Shown here in pieces: positions 1 through 7,014 of a stretch of DNA of 11,917 bases. The stretch covers positions 1,916 to 13,832 of the forward strand of contig DHEX01000030.1 in the NCBI GenBank assembly GCA_002400085.1. Direction: 5' to 3'. Position numbers and translations under genes: made by a program. This DNA comes from Clostridiaceae bacterium UBA4839 (GTDB lineage Bacteria; Bacillota; Clostridia; Clostridiales; Caloramatoraceae). The notes under the pieces were generated by a model. That model ran no database searches. It was not told the DNA's origin and saw nothing but the letters and a program-made list of their open reading frames with translations. The number at the start of each line of letters is the position of its first letter. The first letter of the stretch is position 1.

Positions 1-1266
1 TCTATAAGATGATGTGCCAAGTTTTTCACCGCTTTTGCCTTCATATCTTATGACATTTGAATTTCCAAGAATATATTTAAAAGCATCTTCATATTCCTTT
101 TTAGCTGCCAGGGATGATGGAATTCTAAAGCATCTCCCTCCTATACTTACAAAAATATTATCTCCATTTGAATCTGTTTTTGCATATAAAAGTGTTGCAA
201 TTTTTAGTGGATCAGCATTTTTAACATAAAGATCCGGAGCAATACCCTTTTTATTTATTTCATTTCCATAAGGTGAGTAAAATCTTTGTATTGTAAATTT
301 CAAAACACCATCATCAGATACAGGATACGTAGTTTGAACAAGACCTTTTCCAAAGGTGTTACTTCCTATAAAAAATCCCTTCTTATAATCTTTAACTGAT
401 GCTGATAAAACTTCTGATGCACTAGCACTATTTTCATTAATAAGAAAAGCTACGGGTTTATTTATTACCTCTTTATAGCCTGATGAGTAATATGTTGTTT
501 TGCCGTTAATCCTATCCTCAGTTATAAGAATTGGTTTATCTCCTACAAAATATCCTGCCATTTTAAGGGCAGAGTTTAAATAACCACCAGGGTTATTTCT
601 TAAATCAATAATATAAGCTTCAGGCTTTGATTTCTTTAAACTTAATAGCACATTATAAAACTCATCCGGCGTTTGATCTCCAAAGGAATATATAGAAATA
701 TATCCAACATTCCCACCTGTTATTTTGCCCTCTACTGTTTTAAAATGAACTGCCTTCCTTTTAACATTAAAATTATGTAATTCATTTCCCCTTTTTACTG
801 ATAACTTTACATAGGTTCCTTCCTTACCCTTAATATATTTTAAGGCTTCTCCTTCTTTTAATCCAGAAAAGCTTGTCCCATCTGCTCCTGTAATAATATC
901 CCCTTCTAGCATTCCTGCTTCTTTTGCTGGAGAATCATTAGAAAAGGAAATAACTTTAACGCCTTCAGGAACATATTCAATTCTTATTCCAATTCCAACT
1001 ACATCATTATTAATGGAATTTACAAAATCTCCATACTCTTCTTTAGTAAAATATTCAGTATAAGGATCATTTAATCCCTTTACAATTTCATCTATCGTAG
1101 GCTTTTGAAGCACTGAATCAGGTATTTCATCTACATAAAATTCTTTTAATATAGTTCTAACCTCACCAATTGGCTCCGCTGCATAAGCATTAAATTTAAA
1201 TGAGAATAAAAATATCAGTAAAAATCCAAATCCAATTACAAAACTTTTTATTCTTCTCTTTCTCAT
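1..1266 (-). CDS. S41-family C-terminal processing peptidase with PDZ domain (partial, C-terminus beyond window)
   Basis: Exported serine protease of the CtpA/CtpB/Tsp type (MEROPS S41), which cleaves proteins near their C-termini outside the membrane. I translated it by hand: 422 codons read from ATG at 1266 to the window edge with no stop, so the C-terminus is missing. Residues 1-30 form a signal peptide or anchor: basic MRKRR, a hydrophobic stretch, then AYAAE. A PDZ-like domain spans about 88-165 (GIGIRIEY, SPAKEAGMLEGDII). The protease core contains DLRNNPGG (221-228), SASASE (280-285) and TFGKGLVQ (304-311). By the family's spacing the nucleophile is Ser282, the base Lys307 and the third residue Gln311; the 25- and 4-residue gaps match. 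A GGGGGTG Shine-Dalgarno site lies 7-8 bases before the ATG. After residue 350 there is an extra segment (IFVSIGGRCFRIPSS) that I do not recognise. It is transcribed divergently from the large surface protein. The substrate is unknown. Confidence 0.93.
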   Translation of the reverse strand, partial: MRKRRIKSFVIGFGFLLIFLFSFKFNAYAAEPIGEVRTILKEFYVDEIPDSVLQKPTIDEIVKGLNDPYTEYFTKEEYGDFVNSINNDVVGIGIRIEYVPEGVKVISFSNDSPAKEAGMLEGDIITGADGTSFSGLKEGEALKYIKGKEGTYVKLSVKRGNELHNFNVKRKAVHFKTVEGKITGGNVGYISIYSFGDQTPDEFYNVLLSLKKSKPEAYIIDLRNNPGGYLNSALKMAGYFVGDKPILITEDRINGKTTYYSSGYKEVINKPVAFLINENSASASEVLSASVKDYKKGFFIGSNTFGKGLVQTTYPVSDDGVLKFTIQRFYSPYGNEINKKGIAPDLYVKNADPLKIATLLYAKTDSNGDNIFVSIGGRCFRIPSSLAAKKEYEDAFKYILGNSNVIRYEGKSGEKLGTSSYR

Positions 1267-1293
1267 ATCTTACACCCCCGTTTTCATACAAAT

Positions 1294-1323
1294 ATTATAC
1301 AGCACTTTGCCACTTTTAAGCAA
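1294..1323 (-). promoter_or_regulatory. Candidate sigma-A promoter of the S41 protease gene
   Basis: On the minus strand a perfect -10 (TATAAT, 1299-1294) is preceded after 18 bases by TTGCTT (1323-1318), which matches the -35 consensus at its first three bases. Transcription would start near 1287, giving a leader of about 20 nt before the ATG at 1266. The -10 is convincing and the -35 is weak. Confidence 0.6.
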
Positions 1324-1378
1324 AAAATTTAGGTGCAAAAAAAGTTTGAAAGTTACCGATTGCTTAGAGCTTAAATCC

Positions 1379-1406
1379 TTTACTTTTCTTTAAAAAGGGC
1401 GATAAT
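1379..1406 (+). promoter_or_regulatory. Candidate promoter of the large surface protein gene
   Basis: TTTACT (1379-1384) and GATAAT (1401-1406) are 16 bases apart on the plus strand. They match the sigma-A hexamers at four and five of six positions. The start would fall near 1413, just ahead of the Shine-Dalgarno site at 1426-1432. It is the best candidate I see in 1324-1432, but alternatives such as a sporulation or motility sigma factor cannot be excluded. Confidence 0.4.
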
Positions 1407-1425
1407 AATATTAAAGATATGCTTT

Positions 1426-1441
1426 AGGGGGGATGAGATTG
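1426..1441 (+). promoter_or_regulatory. Shine-Dalgarno site favouring a TTG start at 1439
   Basis: The run AGGGGGG at 1426-1432 directly touches the in-frame ATG at 1433, too close for normal initiation. The in-frame TTG at 1439 is six bases downstream and is followed by AAAAAAATT, encoding the basic start of a signal peptide. This favours TTG as the working start codon and drops two residues from the longest reading frame. Confidence 0.6.
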
Positions 1442-4400
1442 AAAAAAATTTTTAAAGCACTTTCCATTTTTCTTGCAATAAATATAATGCTCTCGTGTTT
1501 TCCATCTCTTGGAAACAGGAGCCATGCTTTTGCAGCAGAAGTTGAAAAAAAATACAATGTTCCATCAAATAAAGAATGGACAATAAAATTTAGTATGGAA
1601 GTCGACAAAAATACTGTAAATACTTCTAATATTAAGGTTTATGAAAAAAACAGTAATTACAGTGTACCCATCAATATAACTTTAAGTCCTAATTTAAAAG
1701 AAGTAAAAGTTAAACCTACTAAACCTTACACACATAATAAAACTTATGTGCTTGAATTAAATGGTAAAATCAAATCAAAAGATGGTAAATTTAATCTTTC
1801 TCCATACAAATTAGAATTTAATGCTGTTGACAATGTTTTTGCAGGGCTTCCTTCAGAGGATGGTCTTATAATTGTAGAAGATACTGCTTATTCAGTTAAA
1901 TATCTTGAAAAAAATAACTATGCAACAAACGAAATAATTAAAAATGGAAATTATGATTTTTATTATCTTTATGATGCAGGTTACCAAAGAATAAGCAAAC
2001 TTTTTTCATCAGATTATGACTCTCATACTGGAAATAACTCTGTAAGAAAATATAATAAAATGACTTATATCGATGAAAACGGTAAAAAACATATTTATGA
2101 ATGGGATAACAAAACATATGAATTTAAAGAAGTTCTTCCAAAATTAGATGTGTACATTACTGTAAAATCACCTATAAAGGCAATAAGTTTTAAAATTAAT
2201 AAGATTTACGGCTTGCCTGACGCTAAATACTATAAATTAAAGCACAGTAACTTTCAGAAAAGCTTATCTGACACTGCAACCTATACTTCTGATGATTACT
2301 GGGATGAGGTATATATTCTCTCCGGCGACGGCAGAACTATTGCAAAAGGTGTTTTTGAAACAAACTGGTCAGGATCAAAATCAATTTATTTAAACCTTGA
2401 TGATGAATCAAGTTTTGGTACTACCACAGGTAATTCAAACAATAATGGCATAGCATCAGTTGACAATGAAGGCTATATCTACTACAGCAACCCTGCTGAT
2501 AATGAAAAACTTTATAAAGCAGGCTATGATGGTGCATACAATAAGAAAATATCAGAGGATAAAGCTCAGTATATTAACGTATCTAATGGATGGATATACT
2601 ACAGCAATTATTCTGATGGTGGAAAAATTTATAAAGTTAGAACAGATGGTTCTGGTAGGGAAAAAATTGCTGATGTTCACGGCTCCTACTTAACACTTTG
2701 CGGGGATAACATTTATTTTTGCAATCACTCAGACGGCGGAAAAATTTATAAAGTCAGCAGATATGGCTCTGGGTTATCTAAACTCCCTGCAGATACAGGA
2801 GAGGCAGCATATTTAAATATAGTTGGAGATTATATTTACTATACAAACCTTTCAGATGGGCATAAACCTTATGTAGTAAGCCTTGATGGAAAATTCCGAG
2901 GCAAGATATGGGATGGATGGGCAGATTGCCTTCAAGTTGTTGGAAATTATATGTACTTTTCATCTGGTACAGGAGTTATAAGCAAAATTGCAAAGGACGG
3001 AAATGGTCCAGTTATTCCAATACTTGCCGAAGCAAAATTATACAACAAAGGACATCATATAAATGTTTTTGGCGATTATATATACTACGGAAATGTTTTG
3101 GATAAGGGAAAACTTTATAAAATCAAAACCGATGGTTCTGGTGAAAAAATAAAACTATCAGACGAGGATACAGGATATATAAATGTATTAAATGGGAAAT
3201 TAATATTTAATACCACAAAAAATAAGATTTTTTCCTTATCCTCAGATTCAGATGGAAGTGAAAAACCTGTTGAACTTGGAACAACAAAATCTACTGATAA
3301 AATCAAAGATGTTGAAGATATTACAATAGATATACCAAATTATGATGCAAATACGTCCAAAGAATATCTTGAAAAGAAGTACTTACCTGACAGAGTTTCA
3401 GCAATATTTCAAGATAATACAATGCATCAAATAGTAGTTTCATGGGATAAAGAAAAAGCGACTTTAAAAAATGGTGTATACACATATAAAGGAAACCTTG
3501 TTGGATATAATAAAACCATAAACCTTTATATGAATATTTTATCTGAGATGCTAAACGATACAAACAAAATAACGATAAATAACAATCCGGGGAAATATGA
3601 TACTATTGAAGTAATAGATACAGGGAGTGGAACTGGAATAAGCCTAAATCAAGGAGATGTTATTTCTGTTTATAATGACGAGGATTGTAAAAAGCTTCTT
3701 GGAAAAGCAACAGTTGGCAAAGACAGAAAAGCTCTTGTCCGAGGTATTGACTTAGATTCAGCAGGAAGAAGTTTTTATATTACAGTTAAAAGAGGACAAA
3801 AAGGAGAAAGCAAAGCTACTATAATTAAACAGCCTGACGCTCCAACTGTAAATCCAAAGGATGCAGCAGACAATGATTCTGTTGGTTTTGAGCTTGATGG
3901 CAGAGACTTTACCCTTAATAAATGGATAAGACCAAGATTTACAGGAGACAGCAATATATCTTTAGGAAAGCAGTATATATATATTCTTCCATCAAGAACA
4001 CAGCTTGACATGATGAATCAGACCGCTTTTGATGAAATTTCTTTATCATCTTCAGGCCCATGGAGAGGAACAAAGGACAAAATAAAAGACAGCAAGCAAA
4101 ATTTATTTAAAAATGGTTCTTATGATATATATGTATCTGTAGGATTTTCAGGTTATGGCTCAACTGATGTTCAAGGAAGAAAGCCTCAAATATCAGGACA
4201 GATATCCAGTGAAAGCCCAGCAAATTTAACTGTAGTTTCTGAGGTTCTTCCAAACCCTATAAATATTGCTTCAATGAAAGTTCAGCCAGGAACACCAATA
4301 ACCCTTCCTGTAGCCCCAAAGCCCGGCGAAACAGTATGGATTGCCCCTGCAGGATTAAAATGGACGGCTGAAACAGATGGAAGCATCGAATCAGTATTTA

Positions 4401-5446
4401 AAGAAAGTAATAAGGTGGCAAAACTTGTAGGAGATGGAACATCGAAAATTATACATGCCCCACTTACACCTAATCCCTATAAAGTTTATGTTACAAATAG
4501 TGTAGGTTCTTCAAAAGAATCTTCAGGAAGTATAATTGTTGAAGGAGATTGTCCATCTATTACAACATCCCCTGCAAATATTGAATATATATTTGTTGGA
4601 AATACACTTAAAGTAAGCAGCAGCAAACGAGGAAAGGTATATTTAATGAGCCAGGATAACTATAAAGCTCAAACTGTTGCCGACCTTGATCAAGCCGTAA
4701 AAGACAAGCAAGCAAACTTTGTGAATATATATAGTAATAAGATTTATTATCCACTTTCATCAGCAGGACTTGACTATTATACTATAAATAACAATTTTAT
4801 ATTAGTAGCTGCCGATGAAGCAGGAAATATTTCAGAACCTGTAAATATAAGTATAATAAGAGATACCAGTGAACTTGAATTTTATATATTCAAAGCACAA
4901 TGTGTAGTTGACGAATTAATTAAGATTGACCCTGATAAAGCACTTAATTTAAAATTAGCTATAAATAGTGCTGAGGATTTAATGAAAAATAATACAAAAG
5001 CAACTACCTATCAAATAGATAAAGCAGCTAAAGACCTTGATTATGCTACTGTAAAATATGGAGGAAAATTAGCAGCAAATCAGTGGCAAGATGTATATAA
5101 TGCAAGAGAATCAATAAAAGAAAAAATAACTGGTGATGACTTAGTTTTAAATGGAGTTAAAGGCTATATAATAAGCTCAAAAAAAGATACTACTGAAATA
5201 CAAATGCCTAAATTAGCAGATGATCCTGAATTTAAAGATATGACAATAAATTGGGTATCAGATAATGAAATTATTAAAATAGAAGATATGGGAGCATACG
5301 TAAAAGGCACTGTTACCATTCCAGAAGATGTTGACCAACATGTAACACTAACAGCAACAATTACTAAATTAAATGAGTACGGAGCACCAATTGCATCTAT
5401 AAGAAGATATGAAATAGTAACAGTTAAAGCCAAGAACAACCAATAA
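1433..5446 (+). CDS. Large secreted multidomain protein: Ig-like modules and DUF5050-like beta-propeller
   Basis: Exported protein of 1,337 residues if begun at ATG 1433. The true start is probably TTG at 1439: AGGGGGG (1426-1432) abuts the ATG but sits 6 bases before the TTG, and starting there gives a typical MKKIFKAL signal peptide. Signal peptidase I would cut near AFA-AE (32-36). Domains in order: SbsA/Big_5-type Ig domain (about 40-132, with 'WTIKFSMEVDKNTVNTSNIKVY'-type strands); unassigned region (133-330); six clear plus one degenerate repeats of the pattern GDxIYYxNxSDGGKIYKVxxDGSG (about 339-610), as in DUF5050 beta-propellers; Big_4-like Ig domain (625-702, VVSWDKE...YKGNLVGY); further beta-rich modules (703-1143); a helical segment (1145-1208); and an 'atrophied' Ig-like domain at the end (1212-1333, INWVSDNEIIKIE). 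I see no catalytic motif, LPXTG, SLH or choline-binding repeat, so how it is held at the surface is unknown. A structural or adhesive envelope role is inference. Confidence 0.9.
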   Translation: MRLKKIFKALSIFLAINIMLSCFPSLGNRSHAFAAEVEKKYNVPSNKEWTIKFSMEVDKNTVNTSNIKVYEKNSNYSVPINITLSPNLKEVKVKPTKPYTHNKTYVLELNGKIKSKDGKFNLSPYKLEFNAVDNVFAGLPSEDGLIIVEDTAYSVKYLEKNNYATNEIIKNGNYDFYYLYDAGYQRISKLFSSDYDSHTGNNSVRKYNKMTYIDENGKKHIYEWDNKTYEFKEVLPKLDVYITVKSPIKAISFKINKIYGLPDAKYYKLKHSNFQKSLSDTATYTSDDYWDEVYILSGDGRTIAKGVFETNWSGSKSIYLNLDDESSFGTTTGNSNNNGIASVDNEGYIYYSNPADNEKLYKAGYDGAYNKKISEDKAQYINVSNGWIYYSNYSDGGKIYKVRTDGSGREKIADVHGSYLTLCGDNIYFCNHSDGGKIYKVSRYGSGLSKLPADTGEAAYLNIVGDYIYYTNLSDGHKPYVVSLDGKFRGKIWDGWADCLQVVGNYMYFSSGTGVISKIAKDGNGPVIPILAEAKLYNKGHHINVFGDYIYYGNVLDKGKLYKIKTDGSGEKIKLSDEDTGYINVLNGKLIFNTTKNKIFSLSSDSDGSEKPVELGTTKSTDKIKDVEDITIDIPNYDANTSKEYLEKKYLPDRVSAIFQDNTMHQIVVSWDKEKATLKNGVYTYKGNLVGYNKTINLYMNILSEMLNDTNKITINNNPGKYDTIEVIDTGSGTGISLNQGDVISVYNDEDCKKLLGKATVGKDRKALVRGIDLDSAGRSFYITVKRGQKGESKATIIKQPDAPTVNPKDAADNDSVGFELDGRDFTLNKWIRPRFTGDSNISLGKQYIYILPSRTQLDMMNQTAFDEISLSSSGPWRGTKDKIKDSKQNLFKNGSYDIYVSVGFSGYGSTDVQGRKPQISGQISSESPANLTVVSEVLPNPINIASMKVQPGTPITLPVAPKPGETVWIAPAGLKWTAETDGSIESVFKESNKVAKLVGDGTSKIIHAPLTPNPYKVYVTNSVGSSKESSGSIIVEGDCPSITTSPANIEYIFVGNTLKVSSSKRGKVYLMSQDNYKAQTVADLDQAVKDKQANFVNIYSNKIYYPLSSAGLDYYTINNNFILVAADEAGNISEPVNISIIRDTSELEFYIFKAQCVVDELIKIDPDKALNLKLAINSAEDLMKNNTKATTYQIDKAAKDLDYATVKYGGKLAANQWQDVYNARESIKEKITGDDLVLNGVKGYIISSKKDTTEIQMPKLADDPEFKDMTINWVSDNEIIKIEDMGAYVKGTVTIPEDVDQHVTLTATITKLNEYGAPIASIRRYEIVTVKAKNNQ
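2447..3262 (+). repeat. Coding tandem repeats of the beta-propeller blades
   Basis: Six to seven imperfect repeats of about 38-42 codons lie within the surface protein gene. Each contains a GDxIYYxN strand and most have a KIYKV..DGSG strand. DNA similarity is highest between neighbouring blades: GGAAAAATTTATAAAGT recurs exactly in blades 2 and 3. The pattern suggests blade duplication, and the short last repeat may be completed by another strand to close the propeller. Confidence 0.75.
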
Positions 5447-5475
5447 ACTCTATTTAATAAAAAGTCTATTTATGG

Positions 5476-5515
5476 AAATGCCGCTGAATAATTATTTTAT
5501 TCAGCGGCATTTTTT
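5476..5515 (+). terminator. Rho-independent terminator after the surface protein gene
   Basis: A perfect 15-bp stem (AATGCCGCTGAATAA at 5477-5491 with its complement at 5497-5511) with a 5-nt loop is followed by a T run (5510-5515) on the plus strand. It lies 30 bases past the TAA stop. On the minus strand the hairpin is the same but the trailing T run is only three bases, so it may also slow transcription arriving from rbsR. Confidence 0.9.
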
Positions 5516-5553
5516 ATATGTTTCTATTATTTAGTAATATATTTTGGAAGATA

Positions 5554-5647
5554 GGGTATTTACGGATAGTAGCCATCGGATAAGTAATTCTTAGACGCAA
5601 GTGAACTTACCATAGCTGCAAGGGCATGATCGTTTTCTATTCTAAGA
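5554..5647. repeat. Degenerate third copy of the rbsR-leader repeat
   Basis: Bases 5554-5596 contain GGGTATTTACGG, then ATAGTAGCCATCGGATAAG, then ATTCTTAGAC. These match in the same order and orientation the unit junction at 6818-6857 and the outer end at 6957-6981. The expected second half is not recognisable. Instead TCTTAGA (5589-5595) can pair with TCTAAGA (5641-5647) around a diverged interior. The rest of 5521-5688 holds no gene that I can support. Confidence 0.6.
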
Positions 5648-5688
5648 CTAAAACCTTGCAATCTACTATATTTGCTATGTGTCTGGCA

Positions 5689-6696
5689 CTAAGGCTTGAC
5701 TGTCCCTCTTACAACTAGCTGGGGTTTAAAAAATATTTGCTTCTGGGTAACATTGTCCCCGGAAATAATCTTAACCAGCAATTTTACTGACTCCGTGCCC
5801 ATCTCATAGATTGGCTGGGCTATTGTAGTCAGCTCAGGTTCTATAAACTGAGATATCTTTATATTATCAAATCCTATGATACCAATATCTTCAGGAATTT
5901 TATAGCCATGTCTTAAAAGCGTTTTCATACCTCCAAAAGCTGCAATATCACTGCTGTAGAATATTGTATCAAATTTTTCCGGAAATTTCAGAATTGCCTC
6001 AGTGGCTTTAATCCCACCTTCTAGGGTATAATCTCCTTGGAATACATATTCTTTATTGTAAATGCCCTTTTTTTTACATGTATATCTATAGCCTGCCAGC
6101 CTCTGCCTGGATATTTCAAGTCCTTTTTGTCCTGTAACAAAGGCAATCTTTCTCTTCCCAATACTATAGAGATACTCTATACCATTTTCTACTCCTTCCC
6201 TACTCCTGCAATATACTCCATAATATTCATTATGCTCCTCACAATATCTGTCAACAATAACAAATGGCGTACCTTGGCTATTTAATATTTCAATATTTCC
6301 GCTACTTTTACCTCCTGATATGAATATTACCCCATCCACACGCTTGCTTATCAAAAGTTCAACGTACTTTTTTTCCTTCTTTATTTCATTATCGGAATTA
6401 CAGAAGATCACATTAAAACCACAATTGTTGGCTTCATCCTCAATTGCCCTTGCCATTTCTGAAAAAAAGGGGTTTGTGATATCAGGAAGAATTATCCCTA
6501 TAGTCCCAGATTTATTTGTTGCAAGGCTCCTTGCTACAGAATCTGGTATAAAATCAAGTTCATCCGCAACTTTCAATACTTTGTTCCTTGTTTCTTCACT
6601 TATATGTTCATCTTTTCGATTTATCACCATGGATACTGTAGCTTTGGATACACCCGCAATGTTAGCTATATCAAGCATTGTAACTTTTTTTTTCAT
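5689..6696 (-). CDS. rbsR: LacI-family transcriptional regulator, probable ribose operon repressor
   Basis: DNA-binding repressor of 335 residues, the usual LacI/GalR length. The N-terminal helix-turn-helix (about 6-25: TMLDIANIAGVSKATVSMVI) and the hinge helix (about 51-60: PDSVARSLAT) are intact. A periplasmic-binding-protein-like effector domain follows from about residue 64, with sugar-site elements DITNPFF (72-78) and VDR (148-150). The start is ATG at 6696 with GGAGG six to seven bases upstream; the stop is TAG. It lies beyond the end of the rbsKDACB operon on the same strand, separated by a strong hairpin, and appears to have its own promoter and a structured leader of about 295 nt. 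Control of the ribose genes is inferred from adjacency and from LacI-type dyads at the rbsK promoter; another sugar regulon is possible. Confidence 0.88.
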   Translation of the reverse strand: MKKKVTMLDIANIAGVSKATVSMVINRKDEHISEETRNKVLKVADELDFIPDSVARSLATNKSGTIGIILPDITNPFFSEMARAIEDEANNCGFNVIFCNSDNEIKKEKKYVELLISKRVDGVIFISGGKSSGNIEILNSQGTPFVIVDRYCEEHNEYYGVYCRSREGVENGIEYLYSIGKRKIAFVTGQKGLEISRQRLAGYRYTCKKKGIYNKEYVFQGDYTLEGGIKATEAILKFPEKFDTIFYSSDIAAFGGMKTLLRHGYKIPEDIGIIGFDNIKISQFIEPELTTIAQPIYEMGTESVKLLVKIISGDNVTQKQIFFKPQLVVRGTVKP

Positions 6697-6703
6697 ACTT
6701 ATC

Positions 6704-6767
6704 CTCCATCAAGTGATTTTTAGGCTCAGATGGAGTTGTTTATAAAACACCTTCCTACATCTGAGCC
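6704..6767 (-). promoter_or_regulatory. Possible Shine-Dalgarno sequestering switch in the rbsR leader
   Basis: In the transcript, CTCCATC (complement of 6729-6735) can pair over 7 bp with GATGGAG (complement of 6704-6710), which contains part of the rbsR GGAGG site. Part of that same segment also belongs to the right arm of a 10-bp hairpin (6723-6732 with 6758-6767, GGCTCAGATG type). The two pairings are mutually exclusive. The base pairing is visible; a regulatory role is inference. Confidence 0.35.
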
Positions 6768-6845
6768 ATATAAAAACTTATCCAGGGGCATAGCAGCCGT
6801 TATGCCCCACCTTAAGCGGGGTACTACGGATGATAGCAGATAAGA
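6711..6845 (-). repeat. Structured repeat, unit A (proximal to rbsR)
   Basis: About 135 bp with two stem-loop parts. The first is a closing helix CTTATC (6777-6782) with GATAAG (6839-6844). It encloses GGGGCATA (6785-6792) pairing perfectly with TATGCCCC (6801-6808), and the CCCC part of that arm can instead pair with GGGG at 6818-6821 across ACCTTAAGC. The second is the 10-bp hairpin GGCTCAGATG (6723-6732) with CATCTGAGCC (6758-6767), whose interior holds a small GTTT/AAAC stem. It aligns along its length with unit B. No reading frame explains it. Confidence 0.75.
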
Positions 6846-6981
6846 CGATTCTTAGACTCATGTGGAGTCTGCTTATAAGGAATACCCTCTTCACATGAGC
6901 CTTAGAAGAGCCGATCCAGGAGCGTAGCAGCCGTTATTCTCCGCATTAAGCGGAGGATTACGGATGGTAGCTATCGGATAA
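6846..6981 (-). repeat. Structured repeat, unit B (distal to rbsR)
   Basis: A second copy in the same orientation directly abuts unit A. Shared blocks include CAGCCGTTAT (6928-6937 here, 6794-6803 in unit A), the TTAAGCGG loop, TACGGAT and TTATAA. Helices keep pairing with altered bases: closing helix CCGAT/ATCGG (6911-6915, 6973-6977) against CTTATC/GATAAG in unit A; CTCCGC/GCGGAG (6939-6944, 6950-6955) against CCCC/GGGG; CTCATGTG/CACATGAG (6857-6864, 6892-6899) against CTCAGATG/CATCTGAG. Such paired substitutions point to selection on structure. Confidence 0.75.
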
Positions 6982-6998
6982 ATGGATAATCTATGAAT

Positions 6999-7007
6999 AT
7001 TATAACA
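6999..7007 (-). promoter_or_regulatory. Candidate extended -10 promoter of rbsR
   Basis: The minus strand reads TGTTATAAT from 7007 to 6999, a perfect extended -10 (TGnTATAAT). The -35 region is poor (TTGTAT-like at 16 bases). Transcription would start near 6992 and run through both repeat units before reaching the rbsR ATG at 6696. If correct, rbsR has an unusually long leader. Confidence 0.55.
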
Positions 7008-7014
7008 GATACTT

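Noticed and set aside
1484..1501. IMLSC near the N-terminus of the large protein could be a lipobox.
   Set aside because: The -3 position is Met and -2 is Leu, a poor fit, and a better signal peptidase I site (AFA-AE) follows at residues 32-36.
5589..5640. GACGCAA followed by ATAGCTGC resembles parts of a c-di-GMP-I (GEMM) riboswitch.
   Set aside because: The first half of the motif (GCAAACC, the GAAA tetraloop and its receptor helix) is absent, and the stretch is explained better as a decayed copy of the rbsR-leader repeat.
6037..6745. Open frames of 82 and 141 codons opposite rbsR, and similar frames opposite the rbs genes.
   Set aside because: They lie antisense to strongly supported genes, lack plausible ribosome sites and show no recognisable domains.
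6711..6981. The tandem units were considered as a CRISPR array, T-box or rRNA/tRNA fragment.
   Set aside because: There is no short repeat-spacer periodicity, no T-box or antiterminator consensus, and no cloverleaf or CCA-type tRNA features.
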